NCBI GenBank assembly: GCA_910587555.1
Contig: CAJULV010000038.1
Span: 1-39,841, forward strand
Reading direction: 5' to 3'
DNA: 39,841 nt
From: an uncultured Acetatifactor sp.
GTDB taxonomy: Bacteria > Bacillota > Clostridia > Lachnospirales > Lachnospiraceae
This document shows, piece after piece, positions 9,752 to 17,511 of this stretch; the stretch's first letter is position 1, and the number at the start of each line of letters is the position of its first letter. Made by a program: the position numbers and the translations under genes. The notes under the pieces were generated by a model. The model did no database searches, had not been told where the DNA came from, and saw nothing but the letters and a program-made list of their open reading frames with translations.

Positions 9752-10306
9752 TTACGCAAAATCCCGCGTCACGGCAATGGTCGCCCGGCTGGCAAATTCC
9801 GCTAATTTTTCCACCGGCTCTTCCATTCCATTCTCAATCCAATAGCTGACCGTTCCGCTGAAGCCCTGTGTGATATAGCAGTATAACAAGTTTTGCTGTG
9901 TACTGTCCAAGTGCGGATACTTACTGCAAATAAGCGGAAAAACCGTATCGCGGCAAAGCGCAAAAATCCGTCTGAGCAGCCTGTTGTCCCCATACGCGGA
10001 TACCAGCGCTCTATATTGTCCGCTGTTTTCCTTCAAGGCGCTTAACACATCACAAAATACCGTAGTAATATCCCTATAACTCTTTTGCGCAACCAGGCTG
10101 CGGACGCTTTGCAGGAGTTCTTCCTCCAGCTTCTCCATCAAATCCAGCGGATCCATATAATGCTTATAAAACGTTGTCCTGTTGATGTGGCTGCGTCGGC
10201 AGATTTCTGTTACCGTAATGCGGCTGACCGGTTTCTCCTGTAATAGTTCCAAAAAACTGTTTTTAATTACCATTCGGGTATATCTTACTCTGGCATCTGT
10301 TTTCAT
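9752..10306 (-). CDS. TetR-family transcriptional regulator
   Basis: Small repressor of 184 residues. The N-terminal HTH (about residues 25-55) shows the TetR signature ITVTEICRRSHINRTTFYKHY. The C-terminal part is a helical ligand-binding and dimerisation region of the DhaS-like type. It is divergent from the MATE exporter across a 158-bp gap that carries AATCAAC/GTTGATT half-sites and the exporter promoter, so it probably represses the exporter until a ligand binds. The start has AGGA nine bases upstream. The ligand is unknown. Confidence 0.85.
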   Translation of the reverse strand: MKTDARVRYTRMVIKNSFLELLQEKPVSRITVTEICRRSHINRTTFYKHYMDPLDLMEKLEEELLQSVRSLVAQKSYRDITTVFCDVLSALKENSGQYRALVSAYGDNRLLRRIFALCRDTVFPLICSKYPHLDSTQQNLLYCYITQGFSGTVSYWIENGMEEPVEKLAEFASRATIAVTRDFA

Positions 10307-10330
10307 ATCCGTCTTCCTGAATCAATATTT

Positions 10331-10432
10331 AATCAACATATTTTACAGATCCGTTGATTATCTTGCATTTCAATCTGAAATTGATGATTGTACATACTTC
10401 CCTCTTTTATTATAATACCATTAGCAATCAAC
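10331..10432. promoter_or_regulatory. Putative TetR operator half-sites
   Basis: AATCAAC at 10331-10337 and its inverse GTTGATT at 10353-10359 form a spaced palindrome, and a third AATCAAC occurs at 10426-10432 at the expected transcription start of the MATE gene. The first pair lies close to the TetR start. This suits a regulator controlling both divergent genes. Assignment to the TetR protein is inference from position. Confidence 0.45.
10388..10416 (+). promoter_or_regulatory. Sigma-A promoter of the MATE exporter
   Basis: TTGTAC (10388-10393) and TATAAT (10411-10416) are exactly 17 bp apart, 48 bp before the MATE start. The predicted transcription start falls beside an AATCAAC half-site. 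Confidence 0.75.
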
Positions 10433-10464
10433 ATTTGTCGATAAAAATATTGGGTGAATAAGAT

Positions 10465-11838
10465 ATGGATAAGAAAGAAAAACAGGAATATTTATTTCAA
10501 GAAGCCGGCGTATGGAAAGCGATCAGCCGGATGGCAATCCCTGCCATGGTATCCATCCTCGTAATGCTCATCTACAATATGGCAGATATGTTCTTTGTGG
10601 GACAGCTCGGCGATACGGCCCAGGTGGCAGCCGTTTCCTTAGTCGGTCCGGTGTTTACGCTGATGATGGCCATCGGTACCATGATCGGCGGAGGCGGCAG
10701 TGTGTTGACTGCCAAAACCCTGGGAGAAAAAGATTTCGAAAAGGTAAAGCTCTACTCCAGTCTCTGCTGTTGGAGCAGCATTGTCCTTGGCCTTTTATTT
10801 TCTGTAGTTGTGCTGCTGTTTTCCAATCCCCTTTTACGGTTTTTAGGCGCTGACAGCAATACCTTTTACTTAGCAAAACAATATATGACTATTCTGGCTC
10901 TCGGTGCGCCGATCACCATCTTCGCAAATGGTTTTGGCAATGTTATCCGAGGCGAAGGCTCGGTAAAGGAAGGCATGGTCGGACATCTGCTGGGCACACT
11001 CGTCAATATCGTGCTTGACCCCCTCTTTATCCTTGTACTGCGCATGGGTGTAGGAGGAGCGGCTGTGGCAACTGTCCTGGGAAATGTGACGGCGGTACTG
11101 TATTTTCTTGTTTATATCAAAAAATCCAATACGAACCTTACCCTTCAGCCATCCTATGCGAAAAGGCAGCCGTCTGCCATCATCCAAATACTTGCCCTCG
11201 GTCTGCCCAATATGATCAACAGCACGCTGGCCGGCTTCGCTGGCGCATTTGCCAATCAGCTTCTTGTACGATATGGAACAAATGCCGTAGCCGCTATGGG
11301 CGCTGCCGGGAAATCCACACTCATCATCTCTATGCTCCAGATGGGGTTGTGCATGGGTGTGCAGCCGCTGATGGCATACAATTATGGTGCGAAAAATATG
11401 CCAAGAATCAAGGAAGTGCTGGCAAAACTTTCTATCCTTACCGTCACAACGGGTCTGTCCGCAACCATATTCTGTCTGTTTAACAGCCGGATGATGATTG
11501 CCCTGTTCCTAAAAGAACCGGAGGCACTGGCACTGGGGCAGCAGATGGTGACCCTGCTCATACTCTCCGGTCCGTTTCTGGGCCTGTTCTATATCGGTTC
11601 GAACTTTTTGCAGGCATCCGGGAATGCCCTGCTCGCGACCATTGTTTCCATGCTGCGTCAGGGTGTCTTCCTGATTCCGCTGCTCTATGCAATGAACGCC
11701 CTGTTTGGCGTGACTGGAAATATTATCGCACACATCATCGCAGATATCACAGCCGCAGCAGTCGCAATCGCACTTGCTCTCCGACAGTATGGAAAGTTAA
11801 AGCAGTCCGTTTCCGAATCTGCTGCAGGGCTTCATTGA
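10465..11838 (+). CDS. MATE-family multidrug/toxin efflux transporter
   Basis: Membrane exporter of 457 residues with about twelve hydrophobic segments and two homologous halves. The N-terminal half shows IPAMVSILVMLIYNMADMFF and GDTAQVAAVSLVGP, a MATE signature. The start has GGGTGA seven bases upstream. The last residues (SVSESAAGLH) do not look family-like: they are encoded antisense to the relic end of the glycerate kinase, and the two genes overlap tail to tail by seven bases (11832-11838). The MATE end therefore appears to have been remade by a deletion or fusion. The substrate is unknown; the TetR neighbour suggests drug or metabolite efflux. Confidence 0.9.
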   Translation: MDKKEKQEYLFQEAGVWKAISRMAIPAMVSILVMLIYNMADMFFVGQLGDTAQVAAVSLVGPVFTLMMAIGTMIGGGGSVLTAKTLGEKDFEKVKLYSSLCCWSSIVLGLLFSVVVLLFSNPLLRFLGADSNTFYLAKQYMTILALGAPITIFANGFGNVIRGEGSVKEGMVGHLLGTLVNIVLDPLFILVLRMGVGGAAVATVLGNVTAVLYFLVYIKKSNTNLTLQPSYAKRQPSAIIQILALGLPNMINSTLAGFAGAFANQLLVRYGTNAVAAMGAAGKSTLIISMLQMGLCMGVQPLMAYNYGAKNMPRIKEVLAKLSILTVTTGLSATIFCLFNSRMMIALFLKEPEALALGQQMVTLLILSGPFLGLFYIGSNFLQASGNALLATIVSMLRQGVFLIPLLYAMNALFGVTGNIIAHIIADITAAAVAIALALRQYGKLKQSVSESAAGLH

Positions 11839-11881
11839 CTGCCGTAAGCTGTTCCGGCCTGACAGCGGGAGCAGCCCCTTT
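11807..11881 (-). pseudogene. Out-of-frame relic of the helical C-terminal module on the glycerate kinase
   Basis: In the +1 frame relative to the kinase, these 25 codons read KGAAPAVRPEQL then TAVNEALQQIRKR. The GH2 C-terminus reads AGPAIKQEQITALNEALQKIEKR. The kinase frame leaves this reading at a run of AAAAGGGG (11875-11882), just after the normal family end VNDVAVLLI, and stops at 11832. One extra base in that run explains the loss. It shows that the kinase once carried, or still encodes out of frame, the same module as the glycosidases. Confidence 0.75.
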
Positions 11882-13106
11882 TAATCAACAATACGGCGAC
11901 ATCATTGACGTTAGTACCGGTTGCGCCTGTTTTGATCAGACCGCCTGCTTCTTCCAGCGCCATATAGGCATTGTTATCCTGTAACACCTGGTAGATCTCG
12001 ATTCCCATGAATCTCAGGCGCTCTTTTGTGCATCCGTCACAGTATCCTCCGGCGGCATCCGTAGGTCCATCCGTTCCGTCGCTTCCTATGCTGAATACGG
12101 CGGTATCCTTTAAACCGGATATCCCTTCCGCTGCCGCCAATGCCAGTTCCTGATTCCGCCCTCCCTTTCCGGCTCCGGTTAGATGTACGATGGTCTCGCC
12201 GCCTGCCAGAAAGGCCAGACTCTGTTGGGAATCCTGATGAGTTCCGGCAATGGAAGCCAGAAAGCTCCCCGCCTCCCTGGCCTCACAGCACAGCCGGTCC
12301 GTCAGGATCATAGGGTGATACCCCAGCTCTTTACACGCTTCCGCCGCCGCAAGACACAGATTCCTCACGCTTCCCGTGATCACGGTTTCCACATTGTCCA
12401 GTTCCTTTGGCGTTTCTTCCCTCAATAATTCCATTGCCTGCCCACTGATGCGAAGCCGGTATTTTTCCGCAACCGCAAGCGCCTGCTCACAGGTACTGCT
12501 GTCAGGATATGCCGGCCCGGAAGCGATCATGTCCAACGGATTACCCAATATGTCACTTAGCACGATACTGTACACTCTGGCGGGGGCGCATATTTCCGCA
12601 AAGCGCCCTCCCTTTACGGCGGAAAGCCGCTTGCGTATGATGTTCATCTCCGTGATATCCGCCCCACAGGCCAGAAGCTGTTCCGTAATATGGGAAAGCT
12701 CCTGGCCGGGGATCAGAGGTTTTTCAAAAAGAGCCGATCCTCCTCCTGACAATAAAAAAATAACGGTATCCTCTCCTTTTAGATCACTCACCAGGTCCAG
12801 AGCCGCCTGCGTACCTCGGAAAGAGTTATCATCCGGCACGGGATGTCCTGCTTCAAAACATTGAACCTTCGGGATATCACCCTTCACATGCTCATATTTC
12901 GTCACGCATACACCGGCCTGCAGTCTGTCCCCCAGAATAGCGGCTGCCGTTTTAGCCATCTGCCATGCTGCTTTTCCTGCCGCCACCAGATACACGCTTC
13001 CTTCATGGAAACATTTTCCTGTCAATGCCTGCGCTACCGCCTCGTCCGGCATCACTTTCCGCAGTGCGGCTTTTATGATCCTGTCAGCATCTTTTTTCAA
13101 ATCCAT
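11832..13106 (-). CDS. Glycerate 2-kinase, MOFRL family (GckA/TtuD type)
   Basis: Cytoplasmic kinase of 424 residues that phosphorylates D-glycerate to 2-phosphoglycerate with ATP. The N-terminal DUF4147 domain includes LVAAGKAAWQMA, GHPVPDDNS and FLLSGGGSALFEKP; the C-terminal MOFRL domain includes AGGETIVHLTGAGKGGRNQE, SDGTDGPTDAAGG and TGATGTNVNDVAVLLI. The family normally ends near this last motif. Here the frame runs 17 codons further (RGCSRCQAGTAYGSQ), which is probably frameshift product (see 11807-11881). The start has AGGAGA seven bases upstream. It is divergent from the operon holding two reductases that could make glycerate, so they likely form one pathway under shared control from the 431-bp gap. 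Confidence 0.9.
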   Translation of the reverse strand: MDLKKDADRIIKAALRKVMPDEAVAQALTGKCFHEGSVYLVAAGKAAWQMAKTAAAILGDRLQAGVCVTKYEHVKGDIPKVQCFEAGHPVPDDNSFRGTQAALDLVSDLKGEDTVIFLLSGGGSALFEKPLIPGQELSHITEQLLACGADITEMNIIRKRLSAVKGGRFAEICAPARVYSIVLSDILGNPLDMIASGPAYPDSSTCEQALAVAEKYRLRISGQAMELLREETPKELDNVETVITGSVRNLCLAAAEACKELGYHPMILTDRLCCEAREAGSFLASIAGTHQDSQQSLAFLAGGETIVHLTGAGKGGRNQELALAAAEGISGLKDTAVFSIGSDGTDGPTDAAGGYCDGCTKERLRFMGIEIYQVLQDNNAYMALEEAGGLIKTGATGTNVNDVAVLLIKRGCSRCQAGTAYGSQ

Positions 13107-13219
13107 GAAATATCTCCTGTTTATTTTTCACTCATCATAGCACAATAACACCCGCTCAAGGAACGAAATCCTGCCATAATAACAAAATTTTTGCGCACAT
13201 CTAAGACAAGGGCAATATA

Positions 13220-13249
13220 TTGTTCTTTAAGACAGCATTTTGTTCTTTA
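13220..13249. promoter_or_regulatory. Direct repeats with 20-bp period (AraC-type sites)
   Basis: TTGTTCTTTA occurs at 13220-13229 and again at 13240-13249. The spacing of about two helical turns is typical of AraC-family activator half-sites. The likely partner is the AraC protein encoded at 19514-20722 downstream of the same operon. Confidence 0.6.
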
Positions 13250-13280
13250 TATTTAGTAAACTACTGTACACTAAATATAA
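13247..13280. promoter_or_regulatory. 11-bp perfect inverted repeat
   Basis: TTATATTTAGT (13247-13257) and ACTAAATATAA (13270-13280) are exact inverted repeats with a 12-bp spacer. It overlaps the end of the second TTGTTCTTTA repeat and lies in the divergent control region. It could be an operator for a second regulator; no T-tract follows, so it is unlikely to be a terminator. Confidence 0.6.
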
Positions 13281-13359
13281 CCTGAACTCTTATGCAGCCG
13301 ATCCCACCCTGAATAAAAAGAATCATCTTTGCATATCACGCTGGGTAAAGCTTTCTATG

Positions 13360-13475
13360 CAAGACAGAAGAATGAGGCATACCGGAGTACGAGGCGTACT
13401 TAGGTACGCCGAGTGATGACAACGCAGCAGAGGAAGATTCCGGCAAGTCAGGTGTAAAGATTTATTCTTTAACAG
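13360..13475 (+). other. Structured leader or intergenic repeat element
   Basis: This stretch is rich in short inverted repeats, the clearest being GGCGTAC-TTAG-GTACGCC at 13393-13410. It has no open frame with a start. Its composition differs from the AT-rich sequence on either side. I do not recognise a riboswitch class. It may be a dispersed intergenic element or a cis-acting RNA of the dehydrogenase operon. Confidence 0.4.
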
Positions 13476-13537
13476 TTACTAAACCTAACAATCGTAATTT
13501 CAATCGTAAGAAAAACAAAAGGAGAGGAGGAAAAGTT

Positions 13538-14530
13538 ATGCCGGAAATCAAAAAAGCAATTGTAACAGCCATGATCGGTCCGGAAAACAAAGAAAAACTG
13601 AGAGCCTCCCTGGCTCCTGCGGAAGTTACTTTCTGTATGCCCTACGGCCCTGGTGCAAAAGAAAAGATCGCCGAGGCATCCAGGGAGGTGGATGTGGCCA
13701 TCATGAACGGGGATGTGGAGGATTGTGTCCTGGCAAGCCCGAACCTGAAATGGATACATTGCTGCCGTGCCGGTGTGGAAAGATCTGTTTCGGAAGAATT
13801 GTTTGACAGGGGCATCATTCTTACCAGCTCCAGCGGACGCAGCGCCCCGGCCCTTGCGGAACATGCACTGATGTTCATGATGGCTCTGACCTACGACCTG
13901 CCGGGTCTCCAGCGCGCCCAGACCAGACATCAATGGGCGGCGGGCCGGGAGTATTTTATGCGGACCGGAATGTATCGGAAAACAGTGGGGATCATCGGCG
14001 CAGGAAAAACCGGACTGGAACTTGCCAGACTCTGCAAAGGTTTCGACATGACAGTCCTGGGATGGAGACGGACACGGACACCGGAACCGAATATTGATGA
14101 AATGTTCGGTTCCCGGAACGGGGATGACCTGAAACAGTTTCTGTCCGGATGTGATTATGTAGTTCTTTCCATTGAACTTAACGACAGTACCTGGCATATG
14201 ATCGGTGCCGGGGAACTGGCAGCCATGAAAGAATCCGCTTATCTGATCAATATGGGCCGGGGAGCCCTGATCAATGAGCCTGCCCTGATCGATGCTCTGC
14301 AAAGCAACCGGATTGCCGGTGCGGGACTGGATACCTTTGAGACAGAGCCACTCCCTGCAGACAGTCCTTTCTGGGATATGGCAAACGTTATCATAACCCC
14401 CCATATCACCCCCCAACTCCCCGACAGGGAGGAACGTATGCTTAAGTTTGTGTTTGACAACATCAGAGCTTATAAGGAAGGCGGAGGCTTTGTCAATCTG
14501 GTCACCAGAAAAAGCCTGCTGACAAAGTAA
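13538..14530 (+). CDS. D-isomer-specific 2-hydroxyacid dehydrogenase (GhrA-like)
   Basis: NAD(P)H-dependent oxidoreductase of 330 residues that reduces 2-ketoacids such as glyoxylate or hydroxypyruvate to D-2-hydroxyacids. The cofactor domain has GIIGAGKTG (151-159). The catalytic residues of the family are present: R241 in NMGRGALI, E270 in DTFETEP and H289 in ITPHIT. The start follows AGGAGAGGAGG. It is first in the plus-strand operon that also contains a GarR-like reductase, and it is divergent from a glycerate kinase, so hydroxypyruvate reduction to D-glycerate is an attractive role, though the substrate cannot be read from sequence. Confidence 0.88.
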   Translation: MPEIKKAIVTAMIGPENKEKLRASLAPAEVTFCMPYGPGAKEKIAEASREVDVAIMNGDVEDCVLASPNLKWIHCCRAGVERSVSEELFDRGIILTSSSGRSAPALAEHALMFMMALTYDLPGLQRAQTRHQWAAGREYFMRTGMYRKTVGIIGAGKTGLELARLCKGFDMTVLGWRRTRTPEPNIDEMFGSRNGDDLKQFLSGCDYVVLSIELNDSTWHMIGAGELAAMKESAYLINMGRGALINEPALIDALQSNRIAGAGLDTFETEPLPADSPFWDMANVIITPHITPQLPDREERMLKFVFDNIRAYKEGGGFVNLVTRKSLLTK

Positions 14531-14538
14531 CAAATCAG

Positions 14539-14623
14539 CATCCACACGACCAGTACCCAGAGCATTTTCGGGCGCACTTTGACCGGGAATGCTCTGCCGG
14601 ACATGGTACTGGGCGGGCGGATG
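14539..14623 (+). other. Large interrupted hairpin between dehydrogenase and glycosidase genes
   Basis: Three nested arm pairs match: CATCC/GGATG, CCAGTACC (14550-14557)/GGTACTGG (14605-14612) and AGAGCATT (14559-14566)/AATGCTCT (14588-14595). There is no T-run after it, so it is more likely an mRNA stability or processing element that sets different expression of the flanking genes than a terminator. Confidence 0.6.
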
Positions 14624-14653
14624 CGGAACTTTAAAATAAGAAAGGAGTAAACA

Positions 14654-16594
14654 TTGGAAAAACATTGGTGGGAAAATTATCCCTGGCGCATGATACAGAC
14701 CAATCTGCGTGAGATTGACATGGAACATATCAATGCCAGGGAGTATGCAAAGCAACTGAAAGACTTTGGCGCTACCGTGGTCACCTTAAACAGCGCCGGT
14801 ATACTGGCAAGCTATGAGACAGAGCATCCTTACCACGCTGTCAGCCAGTTTCTTCACGGTGATAGTCTGGCACAGCTGATCGATGCATGTCATGAAGAAG
14901 GCATACGGGTGATCGCACGAACCGATTTCTCCAAGGTGCATTTCGACCTGTATGAAAAACACCCCGAATGGGCTTACCGGACTTCCAAAGGCGAAATCAT
15001 GAATTACAACGGTGATGTACAGGTCTGTCCCAACGGAGATTACCAGCAGACAGTCATGTTCGAAATTCTTGAGGAGGTTCTGACCAGATTCCCCTTTGAC
15101 GGCGTATTCTGCAACATGAGCGGTTTTCTGGTAGTGGATTACAGTGGGAAGTACTACGGTCCCTGCCATTGTGACAACTGCACACGCAAATTCCGGGAGC
15201 AGTTTGGCCTGGAAGTGCCTTTGACAGACGATTATAAGAATCCTGACTATTTAAAATACATGGCGTTCAAAAAAGGGGTTACAGACAAACATAAAGCCAA
15301 AATGCGTACTCTCGTCAAATCGATCAGAGAAGATCTGTGCATGAACAATCTGGATTACATACGAAGCGAGAGCAATACGGAAATCGGACGCCCGCAATGG
15401 CTCTACAGCGCTTCCAGCAACAGCCGCCTCAGTGCGGGCAGGAAACGTCTCCGCCCCAGCGACAATGCCAGCGTTGACTTTATGGGGTTCCGTTACCGCG
15501 ATACCTCCGTATCTCCTGCCCTGATGGAGCTTCGCCAGTGGCAGAATCTGGCCAACAGCAATTGCGTCAGCATGTACATTATGGGCACTCTGGGCAATCA
15601 TGCGGACAGATCCGGCTTTGCTCCCACAAAAAGAGTGTTCGAATTCCATAAGACACATCAGGCGCTCTACACAGGATTGCAAAGCGCCGCAAAGGTTCTG
15701 CTGCTGCGCAGAGGCATGTGGCAGCGTACAGATCCCGAGACAGCCGGATGGATCCGGGCTTTGACGGAAAGCCACATTCCCTTTGACGAAATGAATCTTG
15801 ACGAGCTGCAGGGCAAGGATCAGCTGCAGGGCATAACCACCCTCATCCTGGGAGATCTGAAAGGATTAAAGCCCGCACAGACTGACATTTTTACCGATTT
15901 TGCCACACAGGGCGGAACCGTCATTGCAACCGGGGAAACCCGTCTTCCCAATCAGGGCATTGAGGAAATCACAGAAGTGAGACACAATGCAATGTCCGCG
16001 GTATTTGCCCTGGACGAGCATGAAAAAAGCATTTTCAAACACTGTGCAGATGCCCCGTATATCGCCCCCGGCCAGGATATCATGTTGGTTAAGCCGGCGA
16101 AAACTGCTGCCGCATGGCTGCATCTGATCGATGAACATCCCTTTGGGCCTCCGGAACGCTGTTATTATACAGAGCAGAGTATCACTGCCGCCCCGGGCAT
16201 CATAATGAATCCCTGTGGCCTGGGACAGATGATCACCATTCCCTTCCGGATCGGAGCCATGTATAGGAACGAAGGATATCAGAACAGCCTGAATCTGCTG
16301 CAGGATGTCCTGTCCGGGCTGGCTCATGTATCAAGCCTTGCACCGGACTCCAGCCCCATGTTCGAGGCGACGCTCTCCGCCAAGGATGATATGCAGGTCA
16401 TACAGCTGGTCAATACCAGCGGCTGTTTTGCCAACAGCTACTTTCCTCCCCTGCCGATTTCCGGAATCCGGCTGGAGCTGGATTTCGAACCCGGGGAGAT
16501 CCATACATTAAACGGCGGGACAGTCGATGTCCAGGGACACTGTCTCGTTTTAGATCAATTAAAGGAATATGAAGCCATCGTGCTCAAAAAATAG
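14654..16594 (+). CDS. Putative glycoside hydrolase (GHL6-like barrel, beta-galactosidase-trimerisation-like domain)
   Basis: Protein of 646 residues, no signal peptide. The N-terminal half resembles the hypothetical glycosyl hydrolase family GHL6: NLREIDMEHINAREYAKQLK, VCPNGDYQ, FDGVFCNMSG and the Cys pair CHCDNCTRKF. The middle part (about 350-560) resembles the beta-galactosidase trimerisation domain (VLLLRRG, LILGDLKGL, QGGTVIATGET), and the end is a small beta domain. No activity is established for most of this family, and I do not assign catalytic residues. The start is TTG, supported by AAGGAG six bases upstream and the lack of a nearby ATG with a site. It lies between two C3-acid reductases, which hints at a substrate yielding glycerate-type products. 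Confidence 0.7.
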   Translation: MEKHWWENYPWRMIQTNLREIDMEHINAREYAKQLKDFGATVVTLNSAGILASYETEHPYHAVSQFLHGDSLAQLIDACHEEGIRVIARTDFSKVHFDLYEKHPEWAYRTSKGEIMNYNGDVQVCPNGDYQQTVMFEILEEVLTRFPFDGVFCNMSGFLVVDYSGKYYGPCHCDNCTRKFREQFGLEVPLTDDYKNPDYLKYMAFKKGVTDKHKAKMRTLVKSIREDLCMNNLDYIRSESNTEIGRPQWLYSASSNSRLSAGRKRLRPSDNASVDFMGFRYRDTSVSPALMELRQWQNLANSNCVSMYIMGTLGNHADRSGFAPTKRVFEFHKTHQALYTGLQSAAKVLLLRRGMWQRTDPETAGWIRALTESHIPFDEMNLDELQGKDQLQGITTLILGDLKGLKPAQTDIFTDFATQGGTVIATGETRLPNQGIEEITEVRHNAMSAVFALDEHEKSIFKHCADAPYIAPGQDIMLVKPAKTAAAWLHLIDEHPFGPPERCYYTEQSITAAPGIIMNPCGLGQMITIPFRIGAMYRNEGYQNSLNLLQDVLSGLAHVSSLAPDSSPMFEATLSAKDDMQVIQLVNTSGCFANSYFPPLPISGIRLELDFEPGEIHTLNGGTVDVQGHCLVLDQLKEYEAIVLKK

Positions 16595-16605
16595 GAGGTA
16601 TACAT

Positions 16606-17496
16606 ATGAAAATCGGATTTATCGGTCTTGGTATCATGGGAAAACCCATGGTGCGCAATTTGGTTTCTGCCGGATATGAGGTGCTGGTCTGGAACCGGAG
16701 TCAGAAAGCGTTGGAGGAAGCCGCTGCCGGCGGCGCTGTCCCTTCTGACAAGAAACAAATCGGTGAAGAGGCGGACATCCTCTTTACCATGCTCCCCAAC
16801 TCTCCTCAGGTAAAGGAAGTCATCCTGGGGGCGGACGGACTGCTTCCCCATATGCATGAGGGCCAGATCCTGGTGGACTGCAGCTCCATCAATCCGGTGG
16901 CCAGCCAGGAAATCTGCCGGGCGCTGTCCGAAAAGGGTATCCATATGCTGGATGCCCCTGTTTCCGGCGGCGAACCCAAAGCCATAGACGGAACCCTTTC
17001 GTTCATGGTGGGCGGCAGACAAGAAATATTTGACAAATGTAAGGATATCCTGCTGTGCATGGGCGCATCCGCCGTACTGTGCGGTGATGTGGGAGCCGGA
17101 AACACTACCAAGCTGGCCAACCAGATTATTGTGGCCTGCAATATCCAGGCGCTTGCGGAAGCTCTCACCCTTGCCCAGAAAGCCGGTGTGGATCCCGAAC
17201 TGGTCTTCCAGGCGATCAAGGGCGGATTGGCAGGCAGCACCGTCATGAACGCAAAGGCTCCCATGATGATCGCCGGTGACAATAAGCCGGGCTTTAAGAT
17301 TGATCTGCATATCAAGGATCTGAACAATGCATTGGACTGCGCCCACAGTGTAGGCGCGCCTGTTCCCATGACTGCAGCCGTGCAGGAAGTCATGCAGTGG
17401 ATGCACAGCCACGACGGCGGCCAGAAAGATCACAGCGCCATTGCGGAGTATTATGAACACTTAACCGATATCACGATTGGAAGAACCAAAGAATAG
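16606..17496 (+). CDS. Tartronate semialdehyde reductase-like (beta-hydroxyacid dehydrogenase family)
   Basis: Cytoplasmic NAD(P)H-dependent enzyme of 296 residues, the usual family length. It has the N-terminal GLGIMG motif (7-12), the substrate-binding DAPVSGGEPKAIDGTL segment (116-131) and catalytic K169 in GAGNTTKLANQ. The closest characterised relatives by motif are GarR/GlxR and 3-hydroxyisobutyrate dehydrogenase. With a glycerate kinase across the divergent region, conversion of tartronate semialdehyde to D-glycerate is the simplest reading. The usual partners of aldarate breakdown (GarD, GarL) and glyoxylate carboligase are not in this window, so the source of the semialdehyde is open. 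It starts 11 bp after the glycosidase stop with AGGAGG upstream. Confidence 0.85.
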   Translation: MKIGFIGLGIMGKPMVRNLVSAGYEVLVWNRSQKALEEAAAGGAVPSDKKQIGEEADILFTMLPNSPQVKEVILGADGLLPHMHEGQILVDCSSINPVASQEICRALSEKGIHMLDAPVSGGEPKAIDGTLSFMVGGRQEIFDKCKDILLCMGASAVLCGDVGAGNTTKLANQIIVACNIQALAEALTLAQKAGVDPELVFQAIKGGLAGSTVMNAKAPMMIAGDNKPGFKIDLHIKDLNNALDCAHSVGAPVPMTAAVQEVMQWMHSHDGGQKDHSAIAEYYEHLTDITIGRTKE

Positions 17497-17511
17497 CGAA
17501 AGGAGAAATCT

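Larger units (their letters stand above)
13107..13537. other. Regulatory region between glycerate kinase and hydroxyacid dehydrogenase operon
   Basis: This 431-bp divergent gap has no gene I can support. It holds, in order: two TTGTTCTTTA direct repeats and an 11-bp inverted repeat (13220-13280), a structured leader-like element (about 13360-13475), and the strong ribosome binding site AGGAGAGGAGG of the dehydrogenase. The plus-strand operon would have an unusually long untranslated leader if transcription starts near the inverted repeat. Confidence 0.7.

Noticed and set aside
13360..13475. Possible tRNA or known riboswitch
   Set aside because: No cloverleaf with anticodon arm or CCA-type acceptor was found, and no core motif of a riboswitch class I know could be matched.
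13469..14755. 428-codon minus-strand open frame opposite the hydroxyacid dehydrogenase
   Set aside because: It is antisense to a gene with complete catalytic motifs, and its translation is rich in His/Cys/Pro with no family features.
16555..17460. 301-codon minus-strand open frame opposite the GarR-like gene
   Set aside because: It is an antisense shadow of a well-supported gene; there is no ribosome binding site or domain.
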